Positions 1-10,338 of a DNA stretch of 64,000 nt are shown here, one piece after another (the stretch's first letter is position 1; every line of letters begins with the position of its first letter). Under the pieces are notes generated by a model, which did no database searches, was not told the origin of the DNA, and saw only the letters and a list, made by a program, of their open reading frames with translations. A program made the position numbers and the translations under genes. Source of the DNA: Megalonaias nervosa (taxonomy: Eukaryota; Mollusca; Bivalvia; Unionida; Unionidae); the NCBI GenBank assembly GCA_016617855.1, contig JAECUM010004304.1, forward strand, positions 1-64,000. The letters are read 5' to 3'.

Positions 1-3
1 AAA

Positions 4-34
<31 letters not shown>
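1..34. repeat. (TAAA)n microsatellite
   Basis: The window opens in a pure TAAA tetranucleotide run that probably continues to the left. No coding value. Confidence 0.95.
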
Positions 35-199
35 GGCGATGAATGAGGGCTACAATCTCCGTAGAGTACGTATTAAAATTCTCTAACCTGTATGATAATG
101 ATTTTTATTCGTATTTCTAAAAAATCTTCTAGTATTATCAAACATTCTTTTGTAGGATCCAGGGATCGCAATTTCCGTTCTGTTAGGTGAATATTTGTT

Positions 200-271
200 A
201 TATATATATAGCAGTTAAGTATATATAAGGATAAGTATATATATAAGTATATATATATATATATATATATA
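200..271. repeat. (TA)n microsatellite, imperfect
   Basis: TATATA runs broken by AAG and GCAG. They immediately precede the putative exon at 272-529, so the true exon start is hidden. Several AG dinucleotides in the run (213-214, 228-229, 246-247) are possible acceptors. Confidence 0.9.
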
Positions 272-529
272 ATGCATCCACTCACTCACGATCACGTGTG
301 TTTCCTTGGCGATGGCTGGGGACATCCAGAAGACCTGATGATGTTTGTTATCAAAGGAATCGTCCAGATATCAGCATGGGAGTCTCTCGGAAACCGTGTC
401 ACAAAAATAACCTTGTATCAACATTCTAGTATTCCTAGAAGTTTAGATCAAATAGATAAAAGCGACCTAAATCTTCGTGGATTCAGTATTGCACTAGTGA
501 ATATCAGCACCGATCGGGTACAGCTGAAG
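272..529 (+). CDS. Penultimate coding exon of an unidentified gene (5' edge uncertain)
   Basis: An open frame of about 86 codons with coding-like composition. It contains a GDGWGHPEDL stretch followed by alternating hydrophobic residues (MMFVIKGIVQISAW) and NRVTKITLYQ, which suggests a secreted beta-sandwich domain. A discoidin (F5/8 type C)-like fold is possible, but I do not recognise the family with certainty. The frame ends at a good donor (AAG|GTATAT, 530-531) in phase 0. The short ORF at 663-701 lies behind a strong acceptor in the matching phase and is followed by a poly(A) signal, so this is probably the penultimate exon of a plus-strand gene that begins outside the window. The 5' boundary lies somewhere in the preceding TA tract or near the in-frame ATG at 272; I see no clean acceptor. 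The frame also runs through the downstream TA repeat, which is not meaningful. Confidence 0.4.
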
Positions 530-531
530 GT

Positions 532-560
532 ATATATATATATATATATGTGTGTGTGTA
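532..560. repeat. (TA)n/(TG)n microsatellite
   Basis: A TA run passing into TG just inside the intron after the donor at 530-531. Confidence 0.9.
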
Positions 561-662
561 CTTTTTCATTCGTAGTGGTTTTAGAACAATTATATTTCTC
601 ATACTGTCTGATAAAATAGAAACTTGTTTTACTCGGTGATACGCTGCTTCTTTTTTCTGCAG

Positions 663-701
663 ATGACAGCCACATTTAGATTTATAATGGTGTCATTCTG
701 A
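663..701 (+). CDS. Terminal coding exon, 12 codons plus stop
   Basis: It is preceded by an excellent acceptor (polypyrimidine CTTCTTTTTTCTGCAG ending at 662). Read in phase 0, which matches the donor at 530, it gives twelve codons (MTATFRFIMVSF) and then TGA at 699-701. An AATAAA follows 23 bases after the stop. The agreement of acceptor, phase, stop and poly(A) signal is the main reason to believe in the left-end gene. The protein family is not recognised. Confidence 0.45.
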   Translation: MTATFRFIMVSF

Positions 702-724
702 TCTTCATATCTGAGGTTAACAAA

Positions 725-730
725 AATAAA
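725..730 (+). terminator. Poly(A) signal AATAAA
   Basis: Canonical AATAAA 23 bases past the predicted stop at 699-701. It marks the 3' end of the plus-strand gene at the left edge. Confidence 0.5.
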
Positions 731-750
731 AGATCCGGAAATGATGATAT

Positions 751-2600
751 AAACAACATATTGTGTCAGCTGTGCATTTAGCTGAGACGAGTTTCATTAT
801 ATTTTTAGTGTATCATCTTTAGTGAAGATGTTAATTCCATGTTTGAAATATTAATGTTGTAACCACTAAAATGAAACATATCTACCTTAAGAAAAGTTAT
901 ATATCTTTATTGACCACGTCATGAAAGATGTTTAGTTCCTGGCAACATGGCAAGTACTTTATGTATTCTGATGTCACTTTGACACAAAAGTGAAATTAAG
1001 GTTCTGTTCTGTTCTTTTGTCTTACTGACAAACATGCTCCGAAGAGAACGTTTCTCACACAGAACTGAATAGTGCAAGATGAAGAAAACAGCCTGCACAG
1101 GTCACATACAAGTTTATAATCAATATTTTTTACGGAATAAATGACATTTAATTATTCAGATCACCCGACCTTCAGACACTCATTTTAACTTTAAGGGCAA
1201 ATTTGTTAATAAGTAGCTTGTAAAGAAAAACAAAGAACACAATTGGATATTAGGCTGTAGTTTGCATCCTTTTATATATGTAGCATAGCTTTTGGACATC
1301 GAACATCGAACTGGAGAAATATGGAGTATTACCCTAACGTACATCACACGTTCGGATCCCTTGACATTTAATATCTTGCCATCTAGATAATTTGTGCGGT
1401 TGATCTTAGACTGCGAAAAAAAAATCTGTTGAATCGGCTTTAGAATGGCGGAAACGGGTCTTGTATTTATTTCACATAGTTATCAAGTTCGAGACTCTGG
1501 TGGAACAGTCTACAGGAAACCAGTCTGATTTTCTTGTCGTTACTTGTGGCTTTCGCAGGCTCCTATTCAATACTAAAGTTATATTGTAGGATCAAAGGAT
1601 TAATTTTACTTGATATTAAATATCCAGATCGATCATGAAGAGAATACTTTCCATGAAGACTTGTCGTATTCATTTGTCACATTTTCTGTTATTATTCTAC
1701 AATACGAAAACTACATTGTTTATCATCAAGAATGTATATCGTTTCTTCGGTCTGTACTGGCAAAATATATTACGATATTTTTCTTGTTACTGTTCATAAA
1801 ATTAAACGAAACTTGTACTTAATACAGTATTAAGCATTATTTTCGTGAACAAGAGTTCAGTTAAAACAAACTAATCACGGGTATCCACAAAGAGAACGGA
1901 CAACCAATCAGAAGAACTTGTGCATGACAAACTCCAGAAATTGCTGAAATGTGTCAACTAATGATGGAAGTGGCTTCAAAATTCAAACAGGAATACGGAA
2001 TATCTGATAATATTATGTAATATAGAACAAGACCTAGAGACCGAGCGCAGCCGACTTCTCATGTCTTCATGTGCATACTAACGCATCACGAGACACCAAG
2101 GAGACTGCTCGCACTGAGACACACACACACAATCTTAACCTGTTAAAGAAAACGACATTGCATTACACGGAATGGCTTATTAATTGTTTTTTATTGATAT
2201 TCATTTTTCTTCGCGTGAAAACCCAAAATTCTTCAGTTCCAATCCGTTAGACTGGTTTCAAAAACTGGTGTGTAGGGGTCGGAAACCAAGTTTATTTAAG
2301 TTGAGAAACTTCAGCTTCTCCAGCTAAGAAACTTGTACGTATACCTCATTACAAAATCTAAAAATTGCTCTTCCTTACCAATATTATAAATTGGCCATCA
2401 GTCATATATACACAACATTGGTGTCTGGGCTAGGAAGGTCAAGGGAAGGCTATCTGCTATTACTTTCAATCGCCATCTCAGGGATTGCTTTCCGTGTGCC
2501 CACTAATGTTCCTCTTTCAACCTTTAGAAGGGGTCCTTATTCCAAAGTCCTTACTCCAATGCCTTAAACACGTGCTTAAAATATAATTTCTATTGTCAAA
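751..2600. other. Intergenic DNA, nothing recognised
   Basis: AT-rich single-copy-looking sequence. The only open frame over 60 codons (1610-1822, plus) has no domain, no splice context and low-complexity hydrophobic composition. No RNA gene or complete repeat was seen. Confidence 0.6.
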
Positions 2601-2619
2601 AAATTATTAGACTCTCGTT

Positions 2620-3790
2620 GCATGAGGTTGGGGGAACCCTACAGTAATAATGTTGTCCGTATGTCCGTCTGTCTACCCGACCGTCAATAGATTGGTGGTA
2701 ACTGTAACTGAATTGTTGCATTCTGAGTCAAATTTAATATGCTGCTCTGTAGTTATGAGACTTTGAGTCATATTACATGAGTTACGGCCCCTGATTGCCC
2801 GTTTTCCTAAATTTTGTTTCTGCAGGACAATTTTACCAAGGGATGTTGGATTTCATAAAAATTTAGCGAGCTGTTTAATAATTATAGTACATTGAAAGAG
2901 TTCGATTTTCAGCTTTCCAAAACATCAATTATACGAGTTATGTATTTTTGTCCGTCGTTCTGACTTTGGTTTCCGTGGCCTTACATTACCAGGGATTGTT
3001 GGAGTTCACGCATATTTGGCATGCATCTTTATATTGATGAGAGCTTTAATGAGTTTTATTTCCAATGTCATTATTTACAGGAGTTATCTTACATGATTCA
3101 TGTATTTGCGTTTCCGACGCATAATTTTGCCAAGCATTTGCAACCAAATTTAGCGTGCACCTTTATCTTGCGTAAGAACTTCAATGAACTGAATTCACAG
3201 CATTTCAAAAAACCATTTAGAGGAGTTATAACCCATGATTTTCAATCCTCTTAGCGTTGGTTTCTGCAACATATTTGTATATAATATTCTTGGATTTCAG
3301 TCAAATTTAACACGCACTGATAAGTTAGTCATTTTGATTTTAAGGATTTAACAACTTTACTTGCAGGAGTTATGGCCCCTGATTGATTGTCCTTAATTTG
3401 GCTTCTGCGGCTTTACTTTACCAAGGAGTTATAGGTTTTGATCATATTTGGCAGCTTTATGTTGTAAAAACCTTGAATAAACCATTTTTCCATTTCTACA
3501 CATTATCATTTACAAGAGTTGTGGCTCATGTTGTCCTTCCTCCTAACATTGATTTATCGCAGCATAATTATGCCAAGGAATGTTGTATTTTATCCACAAT
3601 TTATCACGCACTTTATGTTGATAAAACTTTGGATGAGTAGGATTTCCAGCAATACATATAATCTTTCAGAGGAGTTATTGCCCATGCCTGCCCGTTCTGC
3701 TAACTCTAGTATCATAACACAAGTTTCACTACTTAGAACCCTGTTCAGCAAATTCAGTAAGCGGAGTCCGATGCAATTCAGTTATCACTA
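2620..3790. repeat. Degenerate tandem array, unit about 147 bp, about 8 copies
   Basis: Units start at a GAGTTATGGCCC-like motif: 2779, 2935, 3081, 3223, 3367, 3516 and 3672, with an older copy before 2779. Spacings are 156, 146, 142, 144, 149 and 156 bases. Inside each unit the order recurs: GGTTTCTGCGGC, then TTTACCAAGGGATGTTGGATTT, then a CATATTTGGCATGCA-like motif, then TTTATGTTGATAA. Copies differ substantially from one another, so the array is old. The short ORFs in it (3021-3254, 3383-3640, 3519-3791) are by-products. Confidence 0.85.
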
Positions 3791-3982
3791 ATAGCTCTAG
3801 ATTCTCTATCTGTGTGTTCACGTTTTATATACCTTATTGTTTTATTAAACACCTTTGTATTATACACAGGTGCAGGCTATATCAGGAACAAATTCCAACA
3901 ATGGCATTTGTCTTTTTCTGCAACCAAAAATAAGGCTTTGTCATTTCATTCTATTTGTGTATGTCTTTTTATTTTTCATTAG

Positions 3983-4159
3983 GAATAAACTGTGAAGGAC
4001 TGCTTCATCCTGTTAACACAATATATTCAATAGGGGGCACTTCCTATGTTGACACCATCACATATAGATGTGTGGCAGGATATCGTCACGTAAACGAAAA
4101 TCTGATTAGATCATGTGACGCACAAGGTAATTGGACAGGATCTGCACCAGTTTGTGAAA
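3983..4159 (+). CDS. CCP/sushi domain exon, symmetric phase 1-1
   Basis: This 177-bp exon has an acceptor TTTTTCATTAG ending at 3982 and a donor A|GTAAGC at 4160. It enters and leaves in phase 1, the classical layout of a single complement-control-protein module. The translated module has four cysteines in sushi order: INC near the start, YRC in the middle, SCD, then an NWTGSAPVCE end with the conserved tryptophan between Cys3 and Cys4. CCP modules form small disulfide-bonded beta domains in secreted or surface adhesion, complement and lectin-type proteins. No neighbouring CCP exons were found, so the parent protein and its other domains are unknown. An exon with a transmembrane helix about 0.9 kb downstream is in compatible phase. 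Confidence 0.8.
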
Positions 4160-5076
4160 GTAAGCAAATAACACCATTAAAAAGAAATGAATCATGTAGA
4201 CTCACAAATTGTTCATATTTGTTACCTTTTACCACAGTACAGTTTAATTTAATTTGGTTTTCTTTTTCTTTTTTCTTTTTTGTGGAGGAGGTGGGTAAAA
4301 CCTGCAATTAATTGAACATTTTGCATACTGGAACCAAATCGATACCCTCTGATAAGTAATTGTTTCATGCAAATTTACACAAACTGCATATGTGCAATCT
4401 CAAGTTTTACTTTGGTTCTGTGTGTTCAGTTGATGCACTTTTTGACATTAACGATTTAAGCTAGAATAATTATCGATCTCATACGTATAACATACAAGAC
4501 GCATAGATTTAGGTGAAAAAATGAAAATGTGATTTGAGAAAGATCCAAGTTTTACGATTACCTGAAGAATATCTTTAATTCCACCAATATATGTAGAATC
4601 ACTATTAACAAATAGGTAGTGTTTAACCCCAGAATAAGGCACGTCTCCATGAGATCGTTTAGATGCGAGATACTTTTTTGAGTCAACGGTTTCCAAAGTG
4701 AATTCTTCTCTACATAATATTTCTAATAAACAATTATGTCCTCTTCTAGCTTTAATTAGTCAGGTAGCTATCACTATTCGGTAATTATATCAATAGTTTT
4801 GTACCTGTTTCACAATCGCACTTGAAGCAAAAGCATATTTTCTATCCTATGTGTTCTTGAAAACGATTATAGTACATGGTCTCCTCTTGTATTTTTCTGT
4901 TTCTTGAACCAGACACTGGTATGCAAATGGATTGACCTCAAGTTATAAATTGATAGACTTCGTAATGGACACACTTCATTTCACGTCTGAAACTTCCAAT
5001 CAGCTGCGCTACAAGAATTGAAGGTGAACGCGCAGAAACACATCGAAACGGCACCGTTCTCTTGAAAGTGCGGTAG

Positions 5077-5183
5077 ATGAAAGAAAATCAGCGAAGGCGA
5101 TTGGATATTTGGGAGTTGTTGTTCTTTCTGTATCTCTTGCTCTTCTAATGCTGTCTGGCCTTACATATTTAGTTGGTTGGTAA
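5077..5183 (+). CDS. Putative transmembrane exon following the CCP exon
   Basis: An AG at 5075-5076, preceded by a modest pyrimidine stretch, allows an exon in phase 1. This is the phase in which the CCP exon at 3983-4159 ends. The frame reads a short charged linker (ERKSAK) and then about 22 hydrophobic residues (IGYLGVVVLSVSLALLMLSG, then LTYLVGW), a typical single-pass membrane helix. It meets TAA at 5181-5183. A donor-like GTAAAC overlaps the stop (5180-5181), so the exon could instead splice on to a cytoplasmic tail. The inference is a type I membrane protein with at least one CCP module. The weak acceptor is the main doubt, and other AGs upstream at 5034 and 5067 give the wrong phase. 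Confidence 0.35.
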
Positions 5184-6129
5184 ACGATCGTAGTAGTAAG
5201 TGTTGATTTTCTCTTTGTTGATTTCCTCTTTGTCATCGTATTCGTTGAACGTTTCTGCCAGCGAGATTGTTTCTAATCAGATCACGAGGGCAGAAACATC
5301 ATTAGTTGGACATAAAATAATAATTATTGAAATTTGCTTCGTGGTTATTTATTTTTGGAGACACAGTTCCATAATTTCATTTATTAATTACACAAAAATT
5401 TGCTACAGAAATAGTTTACGTTCAGTGATTCGAGTATCATTTGATCGCAATGTTTGACTACGATATAACTAGTAGACCTTTTTCAGTCAAGAAACAAACA
5501 GGAAAATATTTTGCTTGGTTGTATGCCTGTTTAATATTCATTTACTGTCTTATATTAATAATATATTATTATTGCATCACATGCCGATAAGCGTGCTATT
5601 TTAAGAAAGAAAAAATAACCACTTTTTGTCATATTACATTAGTCAGAAATTGTAATGTTTACATAAACATTGACTGCAGATTTTTAAAAACTTTTAATTA
5701 TGGCTCATCCAATTAAGATTTGTGCAATGTAGCGCACAAAACTTTCTATTTTGTGGCGACAGCTTTTGAACATTTTTGAAACCACCGAATAAATTGTCTA
5801 TACCAGGGCCAAAGAAAATAAACTAATCAAACACAGACAAGTTTTAATCATTGCCTAGTAAAAAGACCTCCAATTTGCAACTGCAATTTTCTGGAAGAAG
5901 ATGAAGACCCACGATGACGATGATGACAGTGATGATTGTAAGAAGATAAAATTGGGTAGCACTGGAACTAGCGAAGACCTTTTTTGTAGCACAACCACGT
6001 CAATGAAATGTTTGTTTATAATATTTGTATTAAATAATTGGATCTCATACATCCTAGCTCGCACGCTTACTGCTTCCTTTTTTCGCAAATCCTGCACAGT
6101 TTTTATCTCAACTATCCTTGAAGTCAAGA
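5184..6129. other. Unassigned region with one coding-like stretch
   Basis: Two overlapping frames at about 5860-6140 are coding-like. The plus frame is Asp-rich and runs into a perfect GTGAGT donor at 6140. The minus frame reads EIKTVQDLRKKEAVSVRARM, which resembles the first strands of an OB-fold in some transposon-associated proteins. Neither can be joined to other exons with confidence. The rest is AT-rich and featureless. Confidence 0.3.
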
Positions 6130-7500
6130 GAGATTTATGGTGAGTCCGTCGGGCTTCCTCCTCCGTGCGTACTTCAACAACTGCTCATTACCACTCTGGT
6201 GGCCACGATTATTATCAAATTTCTATCAAACTCTGAATATATGGCTTGTCTTAGATGAATGAGATCTATGCACGCTAGAGACCATATTTCTTGTTCGATT
6301 TTTATCAAACGTAGAATAAATGCTGATGTCCGTATATATTATTAAGAAGATCTTGCGTATGATTGTGAGCTTGGTGCCACGCTCGAAGCCACACTTCTGA
6401 TCCGATTTTGATTAAAACTTAAAATAAGACCTTACATAATCAAGATCGAACTTGCATTTGATACTGAGTGGGATCCATTTATAGTAATTGCATCGGTTGA
6501 TTCTTTGAACTTTTCTCCACTCTTCTGGCTGCATTTTAATCTATATTAATTAAACTTCATAACTGGAATTTATATGATCAAGATGGTGGGAAAGTGCAAT
6601 TATGAACGATATCTACGCATGACAATGAAGTAATCTTGCAACTAAGTGGCGGCTCAGGTTGCCGACACTTAAAGCGTCTCTATTTCTGACAAGATGTTCA
6701 TCAAGGTTGATAAATACGCTTATTTCATCAAGATATCCAATAGTTGCTGTTCTTAGCAAAATCTAATCTGGTTTTACGTCCGCTTGGATGAAATCCTTAT
6801 AATTCGAGAAACGGTGTATTTGACCAGACTTTAATCGAGCTTGGTAAATAGACATATCGTTAAGATGCTGGATTCATGAGGAAGGTTTAAGCACATTTAT
6901 GAGGTGAATTTGCATCTGTCTATCCTAGTATTTTTATAACTACAAACTGTATTTTTAAAGGATTGGGATCGAACTTGGTAAATATCATCAACAATATCTC
7001 GTTTTGAACTCATATTAACAACGCGATCCTGCATCTGATTGGCCGAGATTTTCTAATGATATTTTGAGCATACTTGCTTTATTGTCTTATATCATGAAGA
7101 TGTTTGATGCATTTAGTTATGAGCAAGAACTATATTTATGAGGTAAAATATTCTGATTTACTGAGCTTGTTACTACTGGGGAGATCAAATTTCAATCGTA
7201 TTTTGCTCCAACTTCTAAACTAAGCCTATCTCCTGATTGTCTTAGATTCTACAATAAGTAAGGCGTGCAGACATTGATGGAATGATCTGGCAGTAGAATA
7301 CCTTGCTACCTCTCGAGAACTTAAAACTATTTCTCTCGTCCAATTTCGAAAAACTTGGTATACTGGCTTACATCATCGATGTCTCAGAGGAGTTCGATCA
7401 TGAGGAAGATATTATGCGTAGCGGATAGACTGTCACGTGATTGACTGAAGATTGTAATTTCATACCCATACGACAGAAAAATCTACCTGTTTTGCTAACC
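6130..7500. repeat. Highly degenerate repeat region
   Basis: Phrases such as GATTTTGATTAAAAC, AATCGAGCTTGGTAAAT and GATCGAACTTGGTAAAT recur at irregular 100-150-bp intervals (near 6300, 6400, 6825, 6965, 7340). They come with GATGAG/ATGAGG motifs between them. This looks like a very old tandem array whose periodicity has been lost. No gene seen. Confidence 0.45.
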
Positions 7501-9060
7501 TTACTTTACCTATCTCAGTCTGGTTATCCCAAGACCTGTCGTCTCAGTCATGGTGTCCACGCGCTAGAAACTACTTTTAAAAAGAAACCCTAGATATCTT
7601 CTTTGCCTGACGGAGTTGTTATAAAATGCAGCAACAACAACAGATTTGTAACAAAGAGATATTCACTCATAAAGCAACTTAAGGTCTCTCCAAGTTTGAT
7701 AACACCATATAGAACATTTTGAGGTGCGCGCGCACGAGTCAAGCTGTTTGATAGAGCTCCAAACACATAGGCAATACACATCACTGGCCACACAAAACCA
7801 AATTCTCTCAAGTGTTATACAAAGCCGGCAAAAACAGAAATGTTTTATGTCAAAGTGGTTTCTTCTTTGTCGAATACCCACAATCCGCCCCAGTTGAATC
7901 AAATATAATAATGCTATTGCAGATGAACACTCCCGCACTTACCAACAAGAGTGGTTCATTCATCAGTCCACATCTTATTCCACAAAATGATTTCCATGTA
8001 GTGTATCGTTGCATCAGTGATAGCAACATTTGCCATATTTCCAGGAAACAAAATCTAAATTTCCAAGAAAGTCATGAATTAGAAATTTTCTGATGTCACT
8101 ACACACGTCGTTAGAACTGAACCCAGTAGGCATATTGTACTACACAGCATCGTACCGTTGCCTACTACAGAACGTTTTCAAAATTAGAACTGATGACACT
8201 TAAAAATTAACTGTAAAAAAGATATTAATGATTTATTGTCAATTTCATATGACTTCCACTGATTAAATGTGATAACACAGTAATAATATCAAATGATTTT
8301 AAAGTTCCTATTTTCTCATGAATAGAACTTGTGTACGTAGGGTCGACAGGTAACCTGATTGCCCTCATTAACATACTTGTCTTTAAAGCGCAGTATTAGA
8401 AAAACAAAAGCACGTGGCTCGAGACGCTAATTGCGCAATACTACCAACACATAACAATTTTAACTTTTTTTCCTTTCCAAGAGCGGCATATATAGGTAGA
8501 TTCTACTTGGATAATTTTCGTAAAATTGGACAAAACCTGATGGCCTTTATAAAGAGTGGGAAGCAATAATATATAGTACCTGATGAATACAGTGTTTTGA
8601 ATCTGCTTACTAAATTGCAAGGGTGCAGGTTGTTTTTTTAATTTAGTTGGAAAATATTGGGTGAGAAAAATAATCCATGTTGGTGTTTGTAACAAGACAA
8701 GGAAATCTCAGTCGCGGGGTTACATTGTTTGTCTCCCCCACGAGTCATAGATAATATATACCCTTGACTAGGATTTCCTTGTCTCGGTCCAAACCCCATC
8801 ATAGATTCTATTAATATCTACTATCACACATCCGAATGAGTTACTTTGCAGAGGAAATTATATCCCAAAGTGAATGCCATGACGGCTGGACGCACTAATG
8901 GGGAATGTGGCTAATCCACCAGTTGCAGCTCTAGTAACTGTCAAAACTAACAAATGGTTTCAAGTGAATTTGCTAATATTTCCTTTTAAAATGCAACAAA
9001 TTTAAGGTCAACGACGTTTTTGATTTCGCTTTTTGAACAACTGCATCTACCTAGTATCGT
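7501..9060. other. Intergenic DNA with one small hairpin element
   Basis: AT-rich sequence without convincing coding frames. The short ORFs around 7590-8093 and 8441-8695 have no domain or splice support. The one structured item is the inverted repeat at 8695-8784. Confidence 0.5.
8695..8784. repeat. Short hairpin (13-bp perfect inverted repeat)
   Basis: AGACAAGGAAATC at 8695-8707 is the exact reverse complement of GATTTCCTTGTCT at 8772-8784, with 64 bases between. The size and shape fit a tiny foldback/MITE remnant. No target duplication was identified. Confidence 0.55.
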
Positions 9061-9650
9061 ACAACCCGATATTGCTACCGCCGAGGCACAGACCTTCAGA
9101 GGTTTATATCGGATTCTGGATAGCAAAAGTGGCGTGAAGTTTACACAAGGCAAGCCAAGACGTCTCACGTAATAACAAGTTTGGTTAATAATCTTTTACA
9201 AGACTGACGATGAGGCCTGGTTAAAGATTCGTGATTCTCTCAAGCCCGAAGTTTTTGTTGCTTTATACGTGAAGAAAAGCATAGGCTGATGCTTGATTTG
9301 AAGAAGGCACAATGCGAGAGTGACAGAGGCGAACATTATCATCTTTCAATAGGCGGATAGCTGATGCTATGTGGACTAGCTGAGAATTTCAACCTACTCG
9401 ATGCTTGTTCAGTGCTCAGCCGTTACAAGCCGGCTCCTGAAAAGCGCATTTCAAAGGTTAATCCTTATCTCATATATGAAGGGTTATGGATCGATCCACC
9501 AATATTTCCTTGCTGGTGACAAGTTCAGGGAAATGTGCTGGACTGACACAGAGATTTGGTTACGCAAGTGGTGTTTACCATATATTGCTAAGGACATTCG
9601 CAGTATGTCGGGTTTAGCTAGAGCGGCGCATCACATGTTAAAAATTGACG
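9061..9650 (+). pseudogene. Decayed coding-like segment, family unknown
   Basis: Successive plus-strand frames contain protein-like runs that need frame changes to follow: TDDEAWLKIRDSLKPEVFV near 9205-9265, and AENFNLLDACSVLSRYKPAP near 9380-9440. The GC content is higher than in the surroundings. It ends exactly where the giant inverted repeat begins. This could be dead transposon or viral coding DNA, but I recognise no motif. Confidence 0.25.
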
Positions 9651-9657
9651 TCAAGTT

Positions 9658-9701
9658 GGTTACTTATTCCTTATTCTCGATTGAATCAGGAATAAGTAAC
9701 C
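9658..9701. repeat. Terminal hairpin tip of left arm
   Basis: GGTTACTTATTCC (9658-9670) and GGAATAAGTAACC (9689-9701) are perfect reverse complements. The right end of the element has a matching tip (about 17975-18020), so each terminus carries its own palindrome. Confidence 0.8.
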
Positions 9702-10338
9702 AGTTACCGATTGAATAAGGTAACGATTGAATAATTCAACTATTTCTACATACATTTGGTTACTTTATTCCTTATTAACATCCATTTGGCTATTCATTCT
9801 TTATTCACATTTCAGTAAGTAATTGGTTATAACTTACTGAAGATTAAAAGCCTTTCAGGGCATGCATTGGTGTTGTTCTAACCCAGTTAGAGAAATAAGA
9901 GTGTTCTTTGGTGCCAGCTATACAAAACTGACTAGAGACAAATCCCGGACTATGTGTAGGAAGGTGTTAAGATATTAATGGGTATACATAATTAGTAATT
10001 TGGGATAGGATTAATTAGTTGTGTTAGGTCTTTGGGTCGCGTCCTGCTGTGCATGGCGTGAACTAATAGTATTCGGCTTCGAAAAGCTTACTAATGACTC
10101 AAGTAAACGTGAAACCACAAAAACCATACAAGTGTGAAATTGGAGATTCTCTTTTGTGTTCATAATGTGCTTAGAGAAGAACTATTTCAAGTATCTACGG
10201 GTTTAGGAAGCCTTCAGTTGACATCGACTGTTGTCTTGAAGACCTTGGAACTGGGTAATCAAGCATAAGGGTAGGTGTATGAAACACGCTCAGTGTGAAT
10301 CAAATCTATCAATACTTAGTACGAATTAAACCCGTACC

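Noticed and set aside
5901..6139. Asp-rich plus ORF ending at a perfect GTGAGT donor, considered as cytoplasmic tail of the CCP/TM gene
   Set aside because: No good acceptor in the required phase; natural joins give an immediate stop. The opposite strand has an equally coding-like OB-fold-like frame.
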